Assembly (NCBI GenBank): GCA_030037185.1
Contig: JASHRR010001298.1
Span: forward strand, 1-5,494
Source: Xanthobacteraceae bacterium
GTDB lineage: Bacteria; Pseudomonadota; Alphaproteobacteria; Rhizobiales; Xanthobacteraceae
Length of the DNA stretch: 5,494 nucleotides
Direction: 5' to 3'
Part shown: in pieces, positions 1 to 5,494 of the stretch
Layout of the letters: every line of letters starts with the position of its first letter
How positions within the stretch are numbered: position 1 is the first letter of the stretch
The notes under the pieces: generated by a model
Database searches by the model: none
Seen by the model: only the letters and a program-made list of their open reading frames with translations
What the model was told of the DNA's origin: nothing
Program-made: the position numbers and the translations under genes

Positions 1-96
1 ACGCCCAGCGGATGACGCGCGAAAATCGCGGCGCGCTACGTAACTTTGGCGGAGGAGGCGATCGAAAAGGAGCGGCGCGGGGCGGACAAGGCCTAG
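1..96 (+). pseudogene. Possible C-terminal remnant of an unidentified protein
   Basis: Frame 1 is open from base 16 to a TAG at 94-96 and encodes a helical, charged tail containing KIAARYVTLAEEAIEKERRG, which reads like the end of a real soluble protein. The same frame has a TGA at 13-15. Frame 3 is open through the first bases and reads AQRMTRENR, which also looks protein-like. One reading is a gene entering from the left that suffered a frameshift around bases 15-35. I do not recognise the family. The stretch is short, so chance cannot be excluded. Confidence 0.25.
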
Positions 97-259
97 CGCA
101 TGCCCAAGCCAACCCGCGGTAACTTTCCCGTTATATCGGAAACCGTACGTAAGGTTCTGCGTTCAGGGTCGGTGCGGGCGTCCTGGATTCTCGCGTAGGC
201 CCGGCGCGGGGAAGTCCATTCGTCTAGCCGGGGAGTCCGTTGCAGGTTTTCCATAGCAT

Positions 260-267
260 GGAGGTGA
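260..267 (+). promoter_or_regulatory. Strong ribosome binding site of the small secreted protein gene
   Basis: GGAGGTGA lies 4 bases before the ATG at 272 and closely matches the anti-Shine-Dalgarno sequence. It fixes the start of the 115-residue gene and is the best sign that this small open frame is translated. No convincing sigma-70 promoter was seen in the 97-259 spacer. Confidence 0.65.
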
Positions 268-271
268 CCAC

Positions 272-619
272 ATGAAGCGCGCGGCAGGTATGGCCTTGTT
301 GGCGTCAGTGACCGCAACACCGGCGTTTGCCGATCCTCCCCCCGTCAACGTGGACGGCGTCTTTCGATGCGTAATCAACTGTCGTGGCGGCCTCGAAGGC
401 GCTCGAACCTATGTTGGGCAATCCGGTTGGCGGATAAACTTAGTCAATGAGGTTGGCGATTCATCGACTGGTTACATTCACTGGCCGTCCCGCATCTGGG
501 TAGACAAGTGGAACGAAGGTGCAAACGTATCGCCCGACGGGACAAAGATTCAATTCGACAATGGCACCGTCTGGGTTCGCGAGGTGACCGTCGTGCCCGT
601 CCCGCGACCATACCGGTAA
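272..619 (+). CDS. Small exported protein of unknown function
   Basis: This encodes a 115-residue protein with a typical Sec signal peptide: basic start MKR, a hydrophobic stretch at about residues 4-16, and a likely cleavage after AFA (residues 18-20). That leaves a mature protein of about 95 residues, probably periplasmic or secreted. The mature part has two cysteines four apart (C33, C37), which could form a disulfide. It is rich in tryptophan (W53, W71, W76, W80, W101). A segment at about residues 75-103 (RIWVDKWNEGA, then SPDG, then FDNGTVW) suggests a small beta-rich fold. I recall similar unnamed proteins in Bradyrhizobium-type genomes but cannot name a family or function. The start is set by the ribosome binding site just upstream. 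The gene appears to be monocistronic, followed by a degraded region. It could be an envelope or host-interaction protein, but nothing in the sequence shows this. Confidence 0.8.
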   Translation: MKRAAGMALLASVTATPAFADPPPVNVDGVFRCVINCRGGLEGARTYVGQSGWRINLVNEVGDSSTGYIHWPSRIWVDKWNEGANVSPDGTKIQFDNGTVWVREVTVVPVPRPYR

Positions 620-708
620 GATCGCTGCGGCGCTGGCAACGCGCTGTTCGCCCATTGTCGCTTGCTCGGCGACCCGCTGACGCGGACCGCTTGCGCTATG
701 CACGGCTG

Positions 709-953
709 ACGGCGCCGGCAGCAGGGCTCGCCTTTGATGCTGCTGGGTCGCTCTGGAGCAGTGGGGCACGTCCCCGGATATATTTGGCGAATCCGCTCGG
801 GTCGGCCTGGGCCATGGGGTAGAGATACCCAACGCGATGTTTATGAATGCCTGCACGCCACACCTTGACGGCCGGACCTTGCTGGTTTGCGAGAGCGTCA
901 CGGGGCGCATTTTCGCGATCGATCAGAAGGAGAAGCGTGTGGCTTCAAGATGA
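709..953 (+). pseudogene. Frameshifted fragment of an SMP-30/gluconolactonase-like protein
   Basis: Two pieces in different frames match the order of motifs seen in SMP-30/gluconolactonase/LRE-type beta-propellers. Frame 1 (709-819, stop TAG at 820-822) reads LTAPAAGLAFDAAGSLWSSG, like the blade motif GLAFDAxGNLW. Frame 3, open from 738 to a TGA at 951-953, reads IPNAMFMNACTPHLDGRTLL then VCESVTGRIFAID, like the family motif PNGMxxxPDGRTLxVxESxxGR. The switch must fall around 770-818. Family members are about 280-300 residues, so most of the N-terminal half and the end are missing, and no start codon or ribosome binding site fits. If intact, such proteins hydrolyse lactones in sugar or aromatic catabolism, but this copy should be inactive. 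Assignment rests on motif memory only. Confidence 0.5.
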
Positions 954-1255
954 TCGCTGCGGCCGAAGGCGCCGCAAACGCCGGGTGCCAACCGATCACG
1001 TTGCACGACGCTGGGATTTCCATCCCGGATCAGAAGCTGGTCGTCCGAGCGAAGATTGCCGCTGACGGAGGCGCCGGACCAATGGAGGTGGGTCGCAGAA
1101 CAGTTGCGCGCGGATGATTTCGCTTTCTGATATCGCGACAGTGATGCAACCAATTTGCGGCCATCACGCAAGACCCCACGTCCGCTTGTCCCGGTGGCTG
1201 TCGTCTCGATCTCTTGTCACTGTCGTCGCGGCTGGGAAGCTTCGCGAGCGGCTGA
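954..1255. other. Stretch with no supportable gene
   Basis: Short open frames occur on both strands, the longest about 80 codons, but none has a recognisable motif together with a good ribosome binding site. Part of one frame (about 950-1117) contains a protein-like run, QPITLHDAGISIPDQKLVVR, which could be another eroded gene piece. I could not assign it. The stretch lies between the SMP-30-like remnant and the tandem repeat and is best seen as decayed or intergenic DNA. Confidence 0.4.
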
Positions 1256-1317
1256 TCATTCCCCGAAAGATGTTTTGTTGAGCGAGTCATTCCCTAAAAG
1301 AGGTTTTGTTGAGCGAG
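1256..1317. repeat. Two tandem copies of a 31-base direct repeat
   Basis: Copies at 1256-1286 and 1287-1317 are directly adjacent and differ at only 3 of 31 positions (repeat positions 9, 10 and 16). Both begin TCATTCCC and end in the identical 15-base block GTTTTGTTGAGCGAG. The unit is more AT-rich than its surroundings. There is no internal dyad obvious enough to call it an operator, and two copies without spacers do not make a CRISPR. It may be a short duplication, part of a larger repeat family, or the scar of a mobile element. Confidence 0.85.
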
Positions 1318-1402
1318 CCCACGCAACATGAGACCGGCCGCCAGCCAGCCAGCACGACAACAACAAACCTTCCACCGGCTTACCCTGGCCTGCCGCGCAT
1401 GC

Positions 1403-1428
1403 AAAAAGCAAACGGCACACGGCAGTTT
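1403..1428 (-). terminator. Weak candidate terminator after the AI-2E family gene
   Basis: On the - strand, 22 bases past the TGA of the transporter gene, AAAC and GTTT arms (1425-1428 and 1410-1413) enclose a short GC-rich segment with partial pairing. They are followed by a run of five T (1403-1407). The stem has a mismatch and is short, so intrinsic termination here is only a possibility. Confidence 0.25.
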
Positions 1429-1450
1429 CGGTTCCGAGCGCGGCGTGACG

Positions 1451-2476
1451 TCAGGCCGCCTCGCCGGGAATGTGCGTCACATCGCCAAGGCTGTCCCGAA
1501 CGTAAAGCTTCTTGACTGCGACGAAGAGAATGACTGTGATCGGCGCAGCAAAGATCACGGCTTGCAGCCCGAAAAGGGTGGTAATTGCCACGATACCGAG
1601 GATCAGCACCAGCGGCGGGATGTAGACCATTTCTCTGGAAATAAGCGGTGCAATCAGATGCCCTTCGATCTGTTGAATCAGTGTGTAGGCAGCGATCGTC
1701 CATAACACGATATCGAGGCCCTCGGTCGCCGCAACGAGGACGGCCGGGATTGCTCCTAAAATCGAGCCGACATAGGGGATAAACTCGAACAGGCCGGCAA
1801 TCAAGCCGAGAGCGAATGGCGACGGCAAGCCGATCAGCCAGGCGGCGAGCGTGCAAAGCAGCCCGATCAGCACCATGCCGATCATCTGGCCCAGCACCCA
1901 AAGCCGCAATGCATTGGTGATATCTTCGAGCGTTTCTGCCCCGTTGGCGCGCAGCCGATGGGGAAGCAACTGGATCAGGCCATCGCGGTAGAGCCCGACC
2001 TGGGCGGCCAGATAGATGCCGCCGAAAACGACGATGACGAGCGCAGTGATGAAGCTCAGGCTGACGCTAAACAGCCCGGTAACGAGCTTGGTTAGGGAGA
2101 AATTGGCACCTTGCACATGCGAAAGAATTAGCTTCCCCAGCTCAGAACCTTGCCAGCTCGTCCTGACATTGTCGACGGTTTGGTTCGCCAGGTGGAGAAC
2201 CTGTTGCAATTGGGCGGCGACTCGGGTTCCAAACAGGTAAGCGGCCATGCCAACGATGCTGACGATGATGACGCCGGAGATCACCAAGGCGATCGCCCGC
2301 GGAAGCTTGAGCCAGCGGGTGAACGGCTCTGCGCCCAGGCTCAGCAGGATGGCGATCAGGATCGCTCCCATGGCGATCAGTATGACATCAAACAGCAGCC
2401 ACACCAGTACCGGAACAAGGGCGACCGCCACAAAGATCGCCGTTCGTTTGAATAGCTCGGCGGCATCGGGTGGCAT
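1451..2476 (-). CDS. AI-2E family (PerM/TqsA-like) transporter
   Basis: This encodes an inner-membrane protein of 341 residues from the ATG at 2476, a normal length for the AI-2E transporter family (formerly UPF0118). It has the family layout. Two close hydrophobic helices lie at about residues 12-48, a third at 60-84, then a soluble, partly amphipathic segment at about 85-130. A membrane block follows at 134-160 and several helices run from about 197 to 320. The conserved part is visible: GLPSPFALG (216-224), FEFIPYVGSILGAIPA (230-245), and QQIEGHLIAPLISREM (268-283). Members have been linked to autoinducer-2 export (TqsA) or to Na+/H+ antiport, so the substrate cannot be inferred here. Start choice: the same frame also has a TTG at 2500 and is closed by a TAG at 2522-2524. 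I prefer the ATG because a GGGA lies 7 bases upstream, whereas the TTG has no clear ribosome binding site. It stands alone, with no same-strand gene adjacent. Confidence 0.93.
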   Translation of the reverse strand: MPPDAAELFKRTAIFVAVALVPVLVWLLFDVILIAMGAILIAILLSLGAEPFTRWLKLPRAIALVISGVIIVSIVGMAAYLFGTRVAAQLQQVLHLANQTVDNVRTSWQGSELGKLILSHVQGANFSLTKLVTGLFSVSLSFITALVIVVFGGIYLAAQVGLYRDGLIQLLPHRLRANGAETLEDITNALRLWVLGQMIGMVLIGLLCTLAAWLIGLPSPFALGLIAGLFEFIPYVGSILGAIPAVLVAATEGLDIVLWTIAAYTLIQQIEGHLIAPLISREMVYIPPLVLILGIVAITTLFGLQAVIFAAPITVILFVAVKKLYVRDSLGDVTHIPGEAA

Positions 2477-2500
2477 TGGCAGGTCCCATCGCTTGCCCAA

Positions 2501-3388
2501 CGGAAACGCGATCTTTGTCGGCTAGGCGGCGTGTGCCGCGACGACAGGGGCCGCAAAAAACAACGTCCGAGAATCGCTCGAGTTTCGAGCGGAATCAACA
2601 ATGAGCGACACTGTTCGGCGGCCGGCCGGAACAGGCGGCGCAAGCGCGCGCTTCAGGGTCGCTGGTGGCGCGAAGTCGCACGTCGGAACGCCGCGATCGA
2701 CGGGCCCTCTTATTACCCCCAGTATCGGCGCCGAATTGACGCTCCTGCGGATCGTTTGCGGGTTTCTAAAATCAGCTGCAGCGCCACCAGCGCGGCGCTT
2801 CGATTAACGTTGGTGCGAACATTGGTTGTTGGGAAAGGAAATGTGTGACGGCGGCCGCCAATTCGCTTCGGCATCGGAGTGAGCCGCCGTTGGATCGTTT
2901 CAACGATCACCTTGACCCTGAGGCCCAGGTTCCGGTTGTGAGGGCCAGTGATTTGAACCCGGTGGAACAATCACCAATAGGCCCTTTCGCTGCTGCCCGC
3001 CAAGGATGAATGCCTTCGCCAGGCGGCTGAGGCAATGCAAGTTAGGACCGGCGCGGATATCCGTCTTGAATCCGGATGGCGTTTGGAGACTTGATCCCGC
3101 CGGGGACCTGTGGGCCAGCTTGGTGGCTGCGCCTTGGAGCTGCCGAGAGTGGGTCGCTGGCAGTCATCCAGCGATTAGCCCGGATATTCTATTCATAGCT
3201 TTGCCCGATCGATTTTCAGCATCTCCACCAGAACTGGAAGCACTGCGGTTCGATGAGGGAACGCCGCTTGCGATGGTCTGAGATCACCATGCGATTGTCG
3301 AACTCGAAGGGACACCCTTCATTTCGCGCGTGCCGCGCGCATCGCCGTGTGGATCGGCGAGACCCGCTACGGAAGTGGTCTTTGCGGC
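2501..3388. other. Nearly 900 bases without a secure gene; unrecognised open frames
   Basis: The + strand carries three open frames chained by 4-base overlaps. The first starts with GTG at 2531 and stops at 2846-2848. The second starts with GTG at 2845 and stops at 3007-3009. The third starts with ATG at 3006 and stops at 3279-3281. The first encodes a very basic product, the second 54 residues preceded by a purine-rich GGAAAGGA (2832-2839), and the third 91 residues. The third frame stays open after its TGA and continues with DHHAIVELEGTPFISRVPRA to a TAG at 3390-3392, so it could be a gene broken by a stop codon. None shows a family motif I recognise. Stop codons ending in the GTGA/ATGA pattern are common by chance. 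I therefore treat the stretch as intergenic or decayed DNA and not as an operon. Confidence 0.4.
2893..2908. repeat. 16-base dyad, possible operator
   Basis: GATCGTT and AACGATC form perfect 7-base arms around a 2-base centre (TC). The loop is too short for a good RNA hairpin and no T-run follows, so a protein-binding dyad is the more natural reading if it is functional. It is not placed directly before any secure gene: the nearest is the dioxygenase operon, whose last stop codon is about 480 bases away and whose promoter is off-window. Chance is quite possible. Confidence 0.25.
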
Positions 3389-3886
3389 CTAGAGCGGAAC
3401 TACAAGCAGCGTGTCCACCTGCCGCGAATCCAGCACGGCGAGGCGTTCGCGGAACTTCAATCGCCCGTCCTCCTCCACCAGCCGGTCAAAATAGCGCCCG
3501 CAGGCGAAGATCGCCATGTCGCCTTCGGCCATGGTGCGCATGACCGTGAAGTTGGCACGCGCGCGAATCTCACCACCCGAGATGCCGAGCACCCGCAAGG
3601 CGCTCGTGCTATGGCAATAAACATGGGGCTCGTAGATATTCGCCGTGCGCAGCGCCGAAATGCGATCCTCCATCATGCCGCGCCCGTCGCAGTAGATCAG
3701 CGCCAGCGGCAGTCCCGAATCGAAGTTCTCGCGCGTCGTCACCCGGTAGGTTCCGTTTTCCGTGAATAGTGCGGGCCAGTCCTCGAGCCGGTCATCGTCG
3801 ATCGTATGGGCGTATTCGGCGTAGAAATCCTCCGCGCGCAGGCGCCAAGCCATGTCACGGTCGAGCGCGGCAGAGTCGGTTCTCAT
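3389..3886 (-). CDS. Aromatic-ring-hydroxylating dioxygenase, beta (small) subunit
   Basis: This encodes a 165-residue protein of the NTF2/SnoaL-like fold that forms the structural small subunit of alpha/beta Rieske oxygenases; the usual length is 155-190. Family features in order are FYAEYAHTIDDDRLEDWPAL (21-40), the YRVTTRENFDSGLPLALIY stretch (47-65), GRGMMEDR (68-75), and a C-terminal LAVLDSRQVDTLLVVPL (149-165) that is typical of the subunit's end. The overall pattern is closest, as far as I can recall, to small subunits of anthranilate 1,2-dioxygenase (AndAd) and salicylate 5-hydroxylase (NagH). The subunit carries no metal centre; it is expected to pack with the alpha subunit as an alpha3beta3 hexamer in the cytoplasm. 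The gene starts 16 bases after the alpha stop, with an excellent GGAGGA 7 bases before its ATG, so the two are co-transcribed. It is the last clear gene of the operon. Confidence 0.95.
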   Translation of the reverse strand: MRTDSAALDRDMAWRLRAEDFYAEYAHTIDDDRLEDWPALFTENGTYRVTTRENFDSGLPLALIYCDGRGMMEDRISALRTANIYEPHVYCHSTSALRVLGISGGEIRARANFTVMRTMAEGDMAIFACGRYFDRLVEEDGRLKFRERLAVLDSRQVDTLLVVPL

Positions 3887-3893
3887 GTCTGCG

Positions 3894-3899
3894 TCCTCC
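3894..3899 (-). promoter_or_regulatory. Ribosome binding site of the dioxygenase beta subunit
   Basis: GGAGGA on the - strand lies 7 bases before the ATG at 3886, inside the 16-base gap after the TAA of the alpha subunit gene. It supports independent strong initiation of the beta subunit, useful for making equal amounts of both subunits. Confidence 0.75.
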
Positions 3900-3902
3900 A
3901 GT

Positions 3903-5159
3903 TTAAAAGCCCATGCACTGGCGCCAGCCTTTCCAGAATCCGCGAACGGCCGCTTCGGTGATGCGCGATCCCTCGCTTGCTTCGACGCCGCGGCCGCCCA
4001 TTGGCATCACCGTCGTCGCCTCCGGGTCGGCCTTCGCGGCGCGTTGCACCCAGCCGCCGACGCAGCCGTCCTCCATTGAGATCAGACCAGCGGGACCGAC
4101 GAGATTGTTCACCTTCAGCCGCAGCTCCTTCATCTCCTCGTCATCTTCCTCGAAGCCGAGCACCGTCCATACAAGCTCAGTGCGCTCGACGCCCTTGGGC
4201 TGGATCTGGCGAACCGCGAGAGCATTGAGGATCTGCTGGACGACCAGAGACGGAAACACTGTCTGGATGGCGTTGGTGATATTGTCCCCGAGCTCCAGTT
4301 TGTGCTCCATCATGCGCGGGTCCTTGAGCTTGTATTGCTCCTGAAGAGAGCGCACCTTCTCGCGACCGATGTCGTTGTCGCCCAGCGAGGCGCGCTGGGT
4401 GTAGCTGAGATGGTGCCAGCCGCTGTCGGAAATTTTGACACCGCCACCCATGTTCGGCCGCACAACGCCGAAGGTGTTGTGGAACACATGAAGCAGGCTG
4501 GCGTGATAGGAATCCTTGTTGTTCTCCGCGTAAAGCTTCCAGTTGTTTGGCAGGATTTGGCTATGATAGCCGACAACCTTGAGCGCTTTTGGAAACACGC
4601 GATCGATATTTGCCGTGAGTTCGCTGCCGATGTAGTCAGTAAACGGCGCGGTTTTGTCCGAGAATGTGCCGAAAATCAAACCGCGATAGGTCTCGACGCG
4701 CAGCTTTTCGAGCCCGTGCCGCTCCTGCTCGAACTCAGCTGCGAGCCCGCCCTTGCCGGCAACGCCTTTCCTAAAAGCCACCGCGGTGAGGTTGCCGGCA
4801 AGATCGTATGTCCAATTGTGGTACACGCAGATAAATTCGCGCACATTCCCGCGGCGCTTGTAGCAGACGAGTGCACCTTTATGGGCGCAACGGTTCACCA
4901 TGGCGTTGATTGATCCGCCCGGTGCTCGCGCCACGATCACCGGGGCATCGCCCACATAGGTCGTCTTGTAGTCACCGGGATTAGGGATCTCGCATTCCAG
5001 TGCCAGGAAACTCCACGTCGGTCCGCGGAAAATGCGCTCCTGCTCCAGTGCATAGAGGTCAGGATCGGTGTAGACGCGATAGGGCGCGTGAGAAAGGTCG
5101 TCCTCGGGCCATATGAAACCTGCGGCCCGCCTCGATGCTGCAGCCATGCCGGTCCTCAT
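3903..5159 (-). CDS. Aromatic-ring-hydroxylating dioxygenase, alpha (large) Rieske subunit
   Basis: This encodes the catalytic subunit of a two-subunit Rieske non-heme iron oxygenase, 418 residues from the ATG at 5159. The N-terminal Rieske domain holds the [2Fe-2S] ligands in C91-x-H93 and C111-x2-H114 (CAHKG ... CVYHNW). The C-terminal domain holds the mononuclear iron site: D216, H219 and H224 in AENNKDSYHASLLH, with D364 in SMEDGCVGG as the likely third ligand. All key residues are present. Phrases such as EQERIFRGPTW, GDYKTTYVGDAPV and NRCAHKGA resemble AndAc (anthranilate 1,2-dioxygenase) and NagG (salicylate 5-hydroxylase), which points to an aromatic carboxylate, but the exact substrate is not readable. 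The frame runs on to 5390 without a stop, but that extension reads the upstream gene in another frame and looks non-homologous. ATG 5159 overlaps the upstream stop by 4 bases (ATGA), suggesting translational coupling. A second ATG at 5147, with GAGGA 5 bases upstream, is an equally possible start (414 residues). Electron-transfer partners are not in the window. Confidence 0.95.
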   Translation of the reverse strand: MRTGMAAASRRAAGFIWPEDDLSHAPYRVYTDPDLYALEQERIFRGPTWSFLALECEIPNPGDYKTTYVGDAPVIVARAPGGSINAMVNRCAHKGALVCYKRRGNVREFICVYHNWTYDLAGNLTAVAFRKGVAGKGGLAAEFEQERHGLEKLRVETYRGLIFGTFSDKTAPFTDYIGSELTANIDRVFPKALKVVGYHSQILPNNWKLYAENNKDSYHASLLHVFHNTFGVVRPNMGGGVKISDSGWHHLSYTQRASLGDNDIGREKVRSLQEQYKLKDPRMMEHKLELGDNITNAIQTVFPSLVVQQILNALAVRQIQPKGVERTELVWTVLGFEEDDEEMKELRLKVNNLVGPAGLISMEDGCVGGWVQRAAKADPEATTVMPMGGRGVEASEGSRITEAAVRGFWKGWRQCMGF

Positions 5160-5494
5160 TCCGTCCAGTCCACGATTGGTGCGAAAAGCTCGTCGATCGG
5201 CTTCGCCGCTTCCAGAAAATGCTGCTCCACCAAATAGCTTTGAAAGGTCTCGAGAATCTTGCGGTTGGCGTGGAGTCCGTAGGGCCAGGGATCGGGCCCC
5301 ATCAGTTCGTCCATTTCCGCGATCTCCTCGAACAGCCAAGGAAGCATGCTGCGCGGTGCACCCGAGAAACGCATCTGTTTCAAGGCCCAAGCCTTAGATT
5401 CGCGGCACGCCTTGTAAAGGCTTTCGGCAATAAAGGGGTGCTGTTCGTAGAGCTCCTGGCGGATTACCAGGGTGTGCATTATCGGGTGGAAGCC
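5156..5494 (-). CDS. 4,5-dihydroxyphthalate decarboxylase-like protein (partial, C-terminal part)
   Basis: Only the last 112 residues are present; the gene continues past the right edge. The visible part matches the C-terminal lobe of proteins annotated as 4,5-dihydroxyphthalate decarboxylase, which share the fold of ABC-type/NMT1-like substrate-binding proteins. It shows PIMHTLVIRQELYEQHPFIA near the edge, then SLYKACRESKAWAL, then the hallmark DPWPYGLHANRKILETF and a terminal LFAPIVDW. In classical phthalate degradation the enzyme converts 4,5-dihydroxyphthalate to protocatechuate; many homologues with this label have no tested activity, and some may instead bind substrates. Its TGA overlaps the ATG of the dioxygenase alpha subunit by 4 bases, so it belongs to the same operon and probably the same pathway. 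Whether the N-terminus has a signal peptide, which would argue for a transport role, cannot be seen here. Confidence 0.88.
   Translation of the reverse strand, partial: GFHPIMHTLVIRQELYEQHPFIAESLYKACRESKAWALKQMRFSGAPRSMLPWLFEEIAEMDELMGPDPWPYGLHANRKILETFQSYLVEQHFLEAAKPIDELFAPIVDWTE

Noticed and set aside
461..910. - strand open frame of 149 codons
   Set aside because: It is antisense to the secreted protein and the SMP-30-like remnant, has no motif and no good ribosome binding site.
1256..1317. CRISPR array
   Set aside because: The two repeat copies are directly adjacent with no spacer, and there are only two.
1380..1901. - strand open frame of 173 codons
   Set aside because: It overlaps the transporter gene in another frame, is rich in Arg, Asp and Pro with no membrane segments, and is a shadow of the real gene.
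2477..2500. TTG start at 2500 for the AI-2E family gene
   Set aside because: No clear ribosome binding site precedes it, and the ATG at 2476 begins just before the first membrane helix. The TTG is still possible and would add 8 residues.
2841..2882. Tiny frame from ATG 2841 with a purine-rich upstream sequence
   Set aside because: It is only 13 codons long, with no motif, and could not be distinguished from chance.
3326..3340. GC-rich hairpin as terminator of the dioxygenase operon
   Set aside because: GCGCG and CGCGC arms with a 5-base loop lie about 50 bases past the beta stop, but no T-run follows on the - strand and such simple CG runs are frequent in this composition.
4302..4913. Long + strand open frame of 203 codons
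   Set aside because: It lies entirely inside the dioxygenase alpha gene on the opposite strand, which has all metal ligands and homology features; such antisense frames are common in high-GC genes.
5160..5390. N-terminal extension of the dioxygenase alpha reading frame by 77 codons
   Set aside because: The stretch is the decarboxylase-like gene read in another frame; the extension has no Rieske oxygenase features and would far exceed the usual subunit length. ATG 5159 or 5147 fits the family.

Overview
The window looks like chromosomal DNA from a high-GC alphaproteobacterium, most likely a Rhizobiales member of the Bradyrhizobium/Rhodopseudomonas kind. This is an inference from base composition, codon use and the look of the proteins; there is no rRNA or marker gene to confirm it. 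Four genes are well supported, a fifth is a plausible small secreted protein, and the rest is mostly eroded or non-coding sequence.

Left part (1-1317, + strand): there is a possible tail of an unidentified protein at the window edge. It is followed by a small exported protein of 115 residues with a strong ribosome binding site (272-619). Next comes a frameshifted remnant resembling an SMP-30/gluconolactonase-type beta-propeller enzyme (about 709-953), then about 300 bases with no supportable gene. The section ends in two tandem copies of a 31-base repeat (1256-1317).

Middle (1451-2476, - strand): a complete AI-2E family (PerM/TqsA-like) membrane protein. It is followed in the + direction by almost 900 bases (2501-3388) that hold only short, unrecognised open frames and one 16-base dyad.

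Right part (3389-5494, - strand): a compact catabolic operon read right to left. It starts off-window with a protein resembling 4,5-dihydroxyphthalate decarboxylase, of which the C-terminal 112 residues are present. That gene overlaps by 4 bases the large (alpha, Rieske) subunit of an aromatic-ring-hydroxylating dioxygenase. The small (beta) subunit follows 16 bases later. The alpha and beta subunits should form the terminal oxygenase. Its ferredoxin and reductase are not in the window and must be encoded upstream or elsewhere. A plausible reading is ring dihydroxylation of an aromatic carboxylate, with the decarboxylase-like protein acting on the product; the substrate cannot be read from the sequence.

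I found no clear new kind of system. The most interesting points are the pairing of an alpha/beta dioxygenase with a phthalate-type decarboxylase homologue, the 31-base tandem repeat beside gene remnants, and the unexplained open frames between the transporter and the operon.
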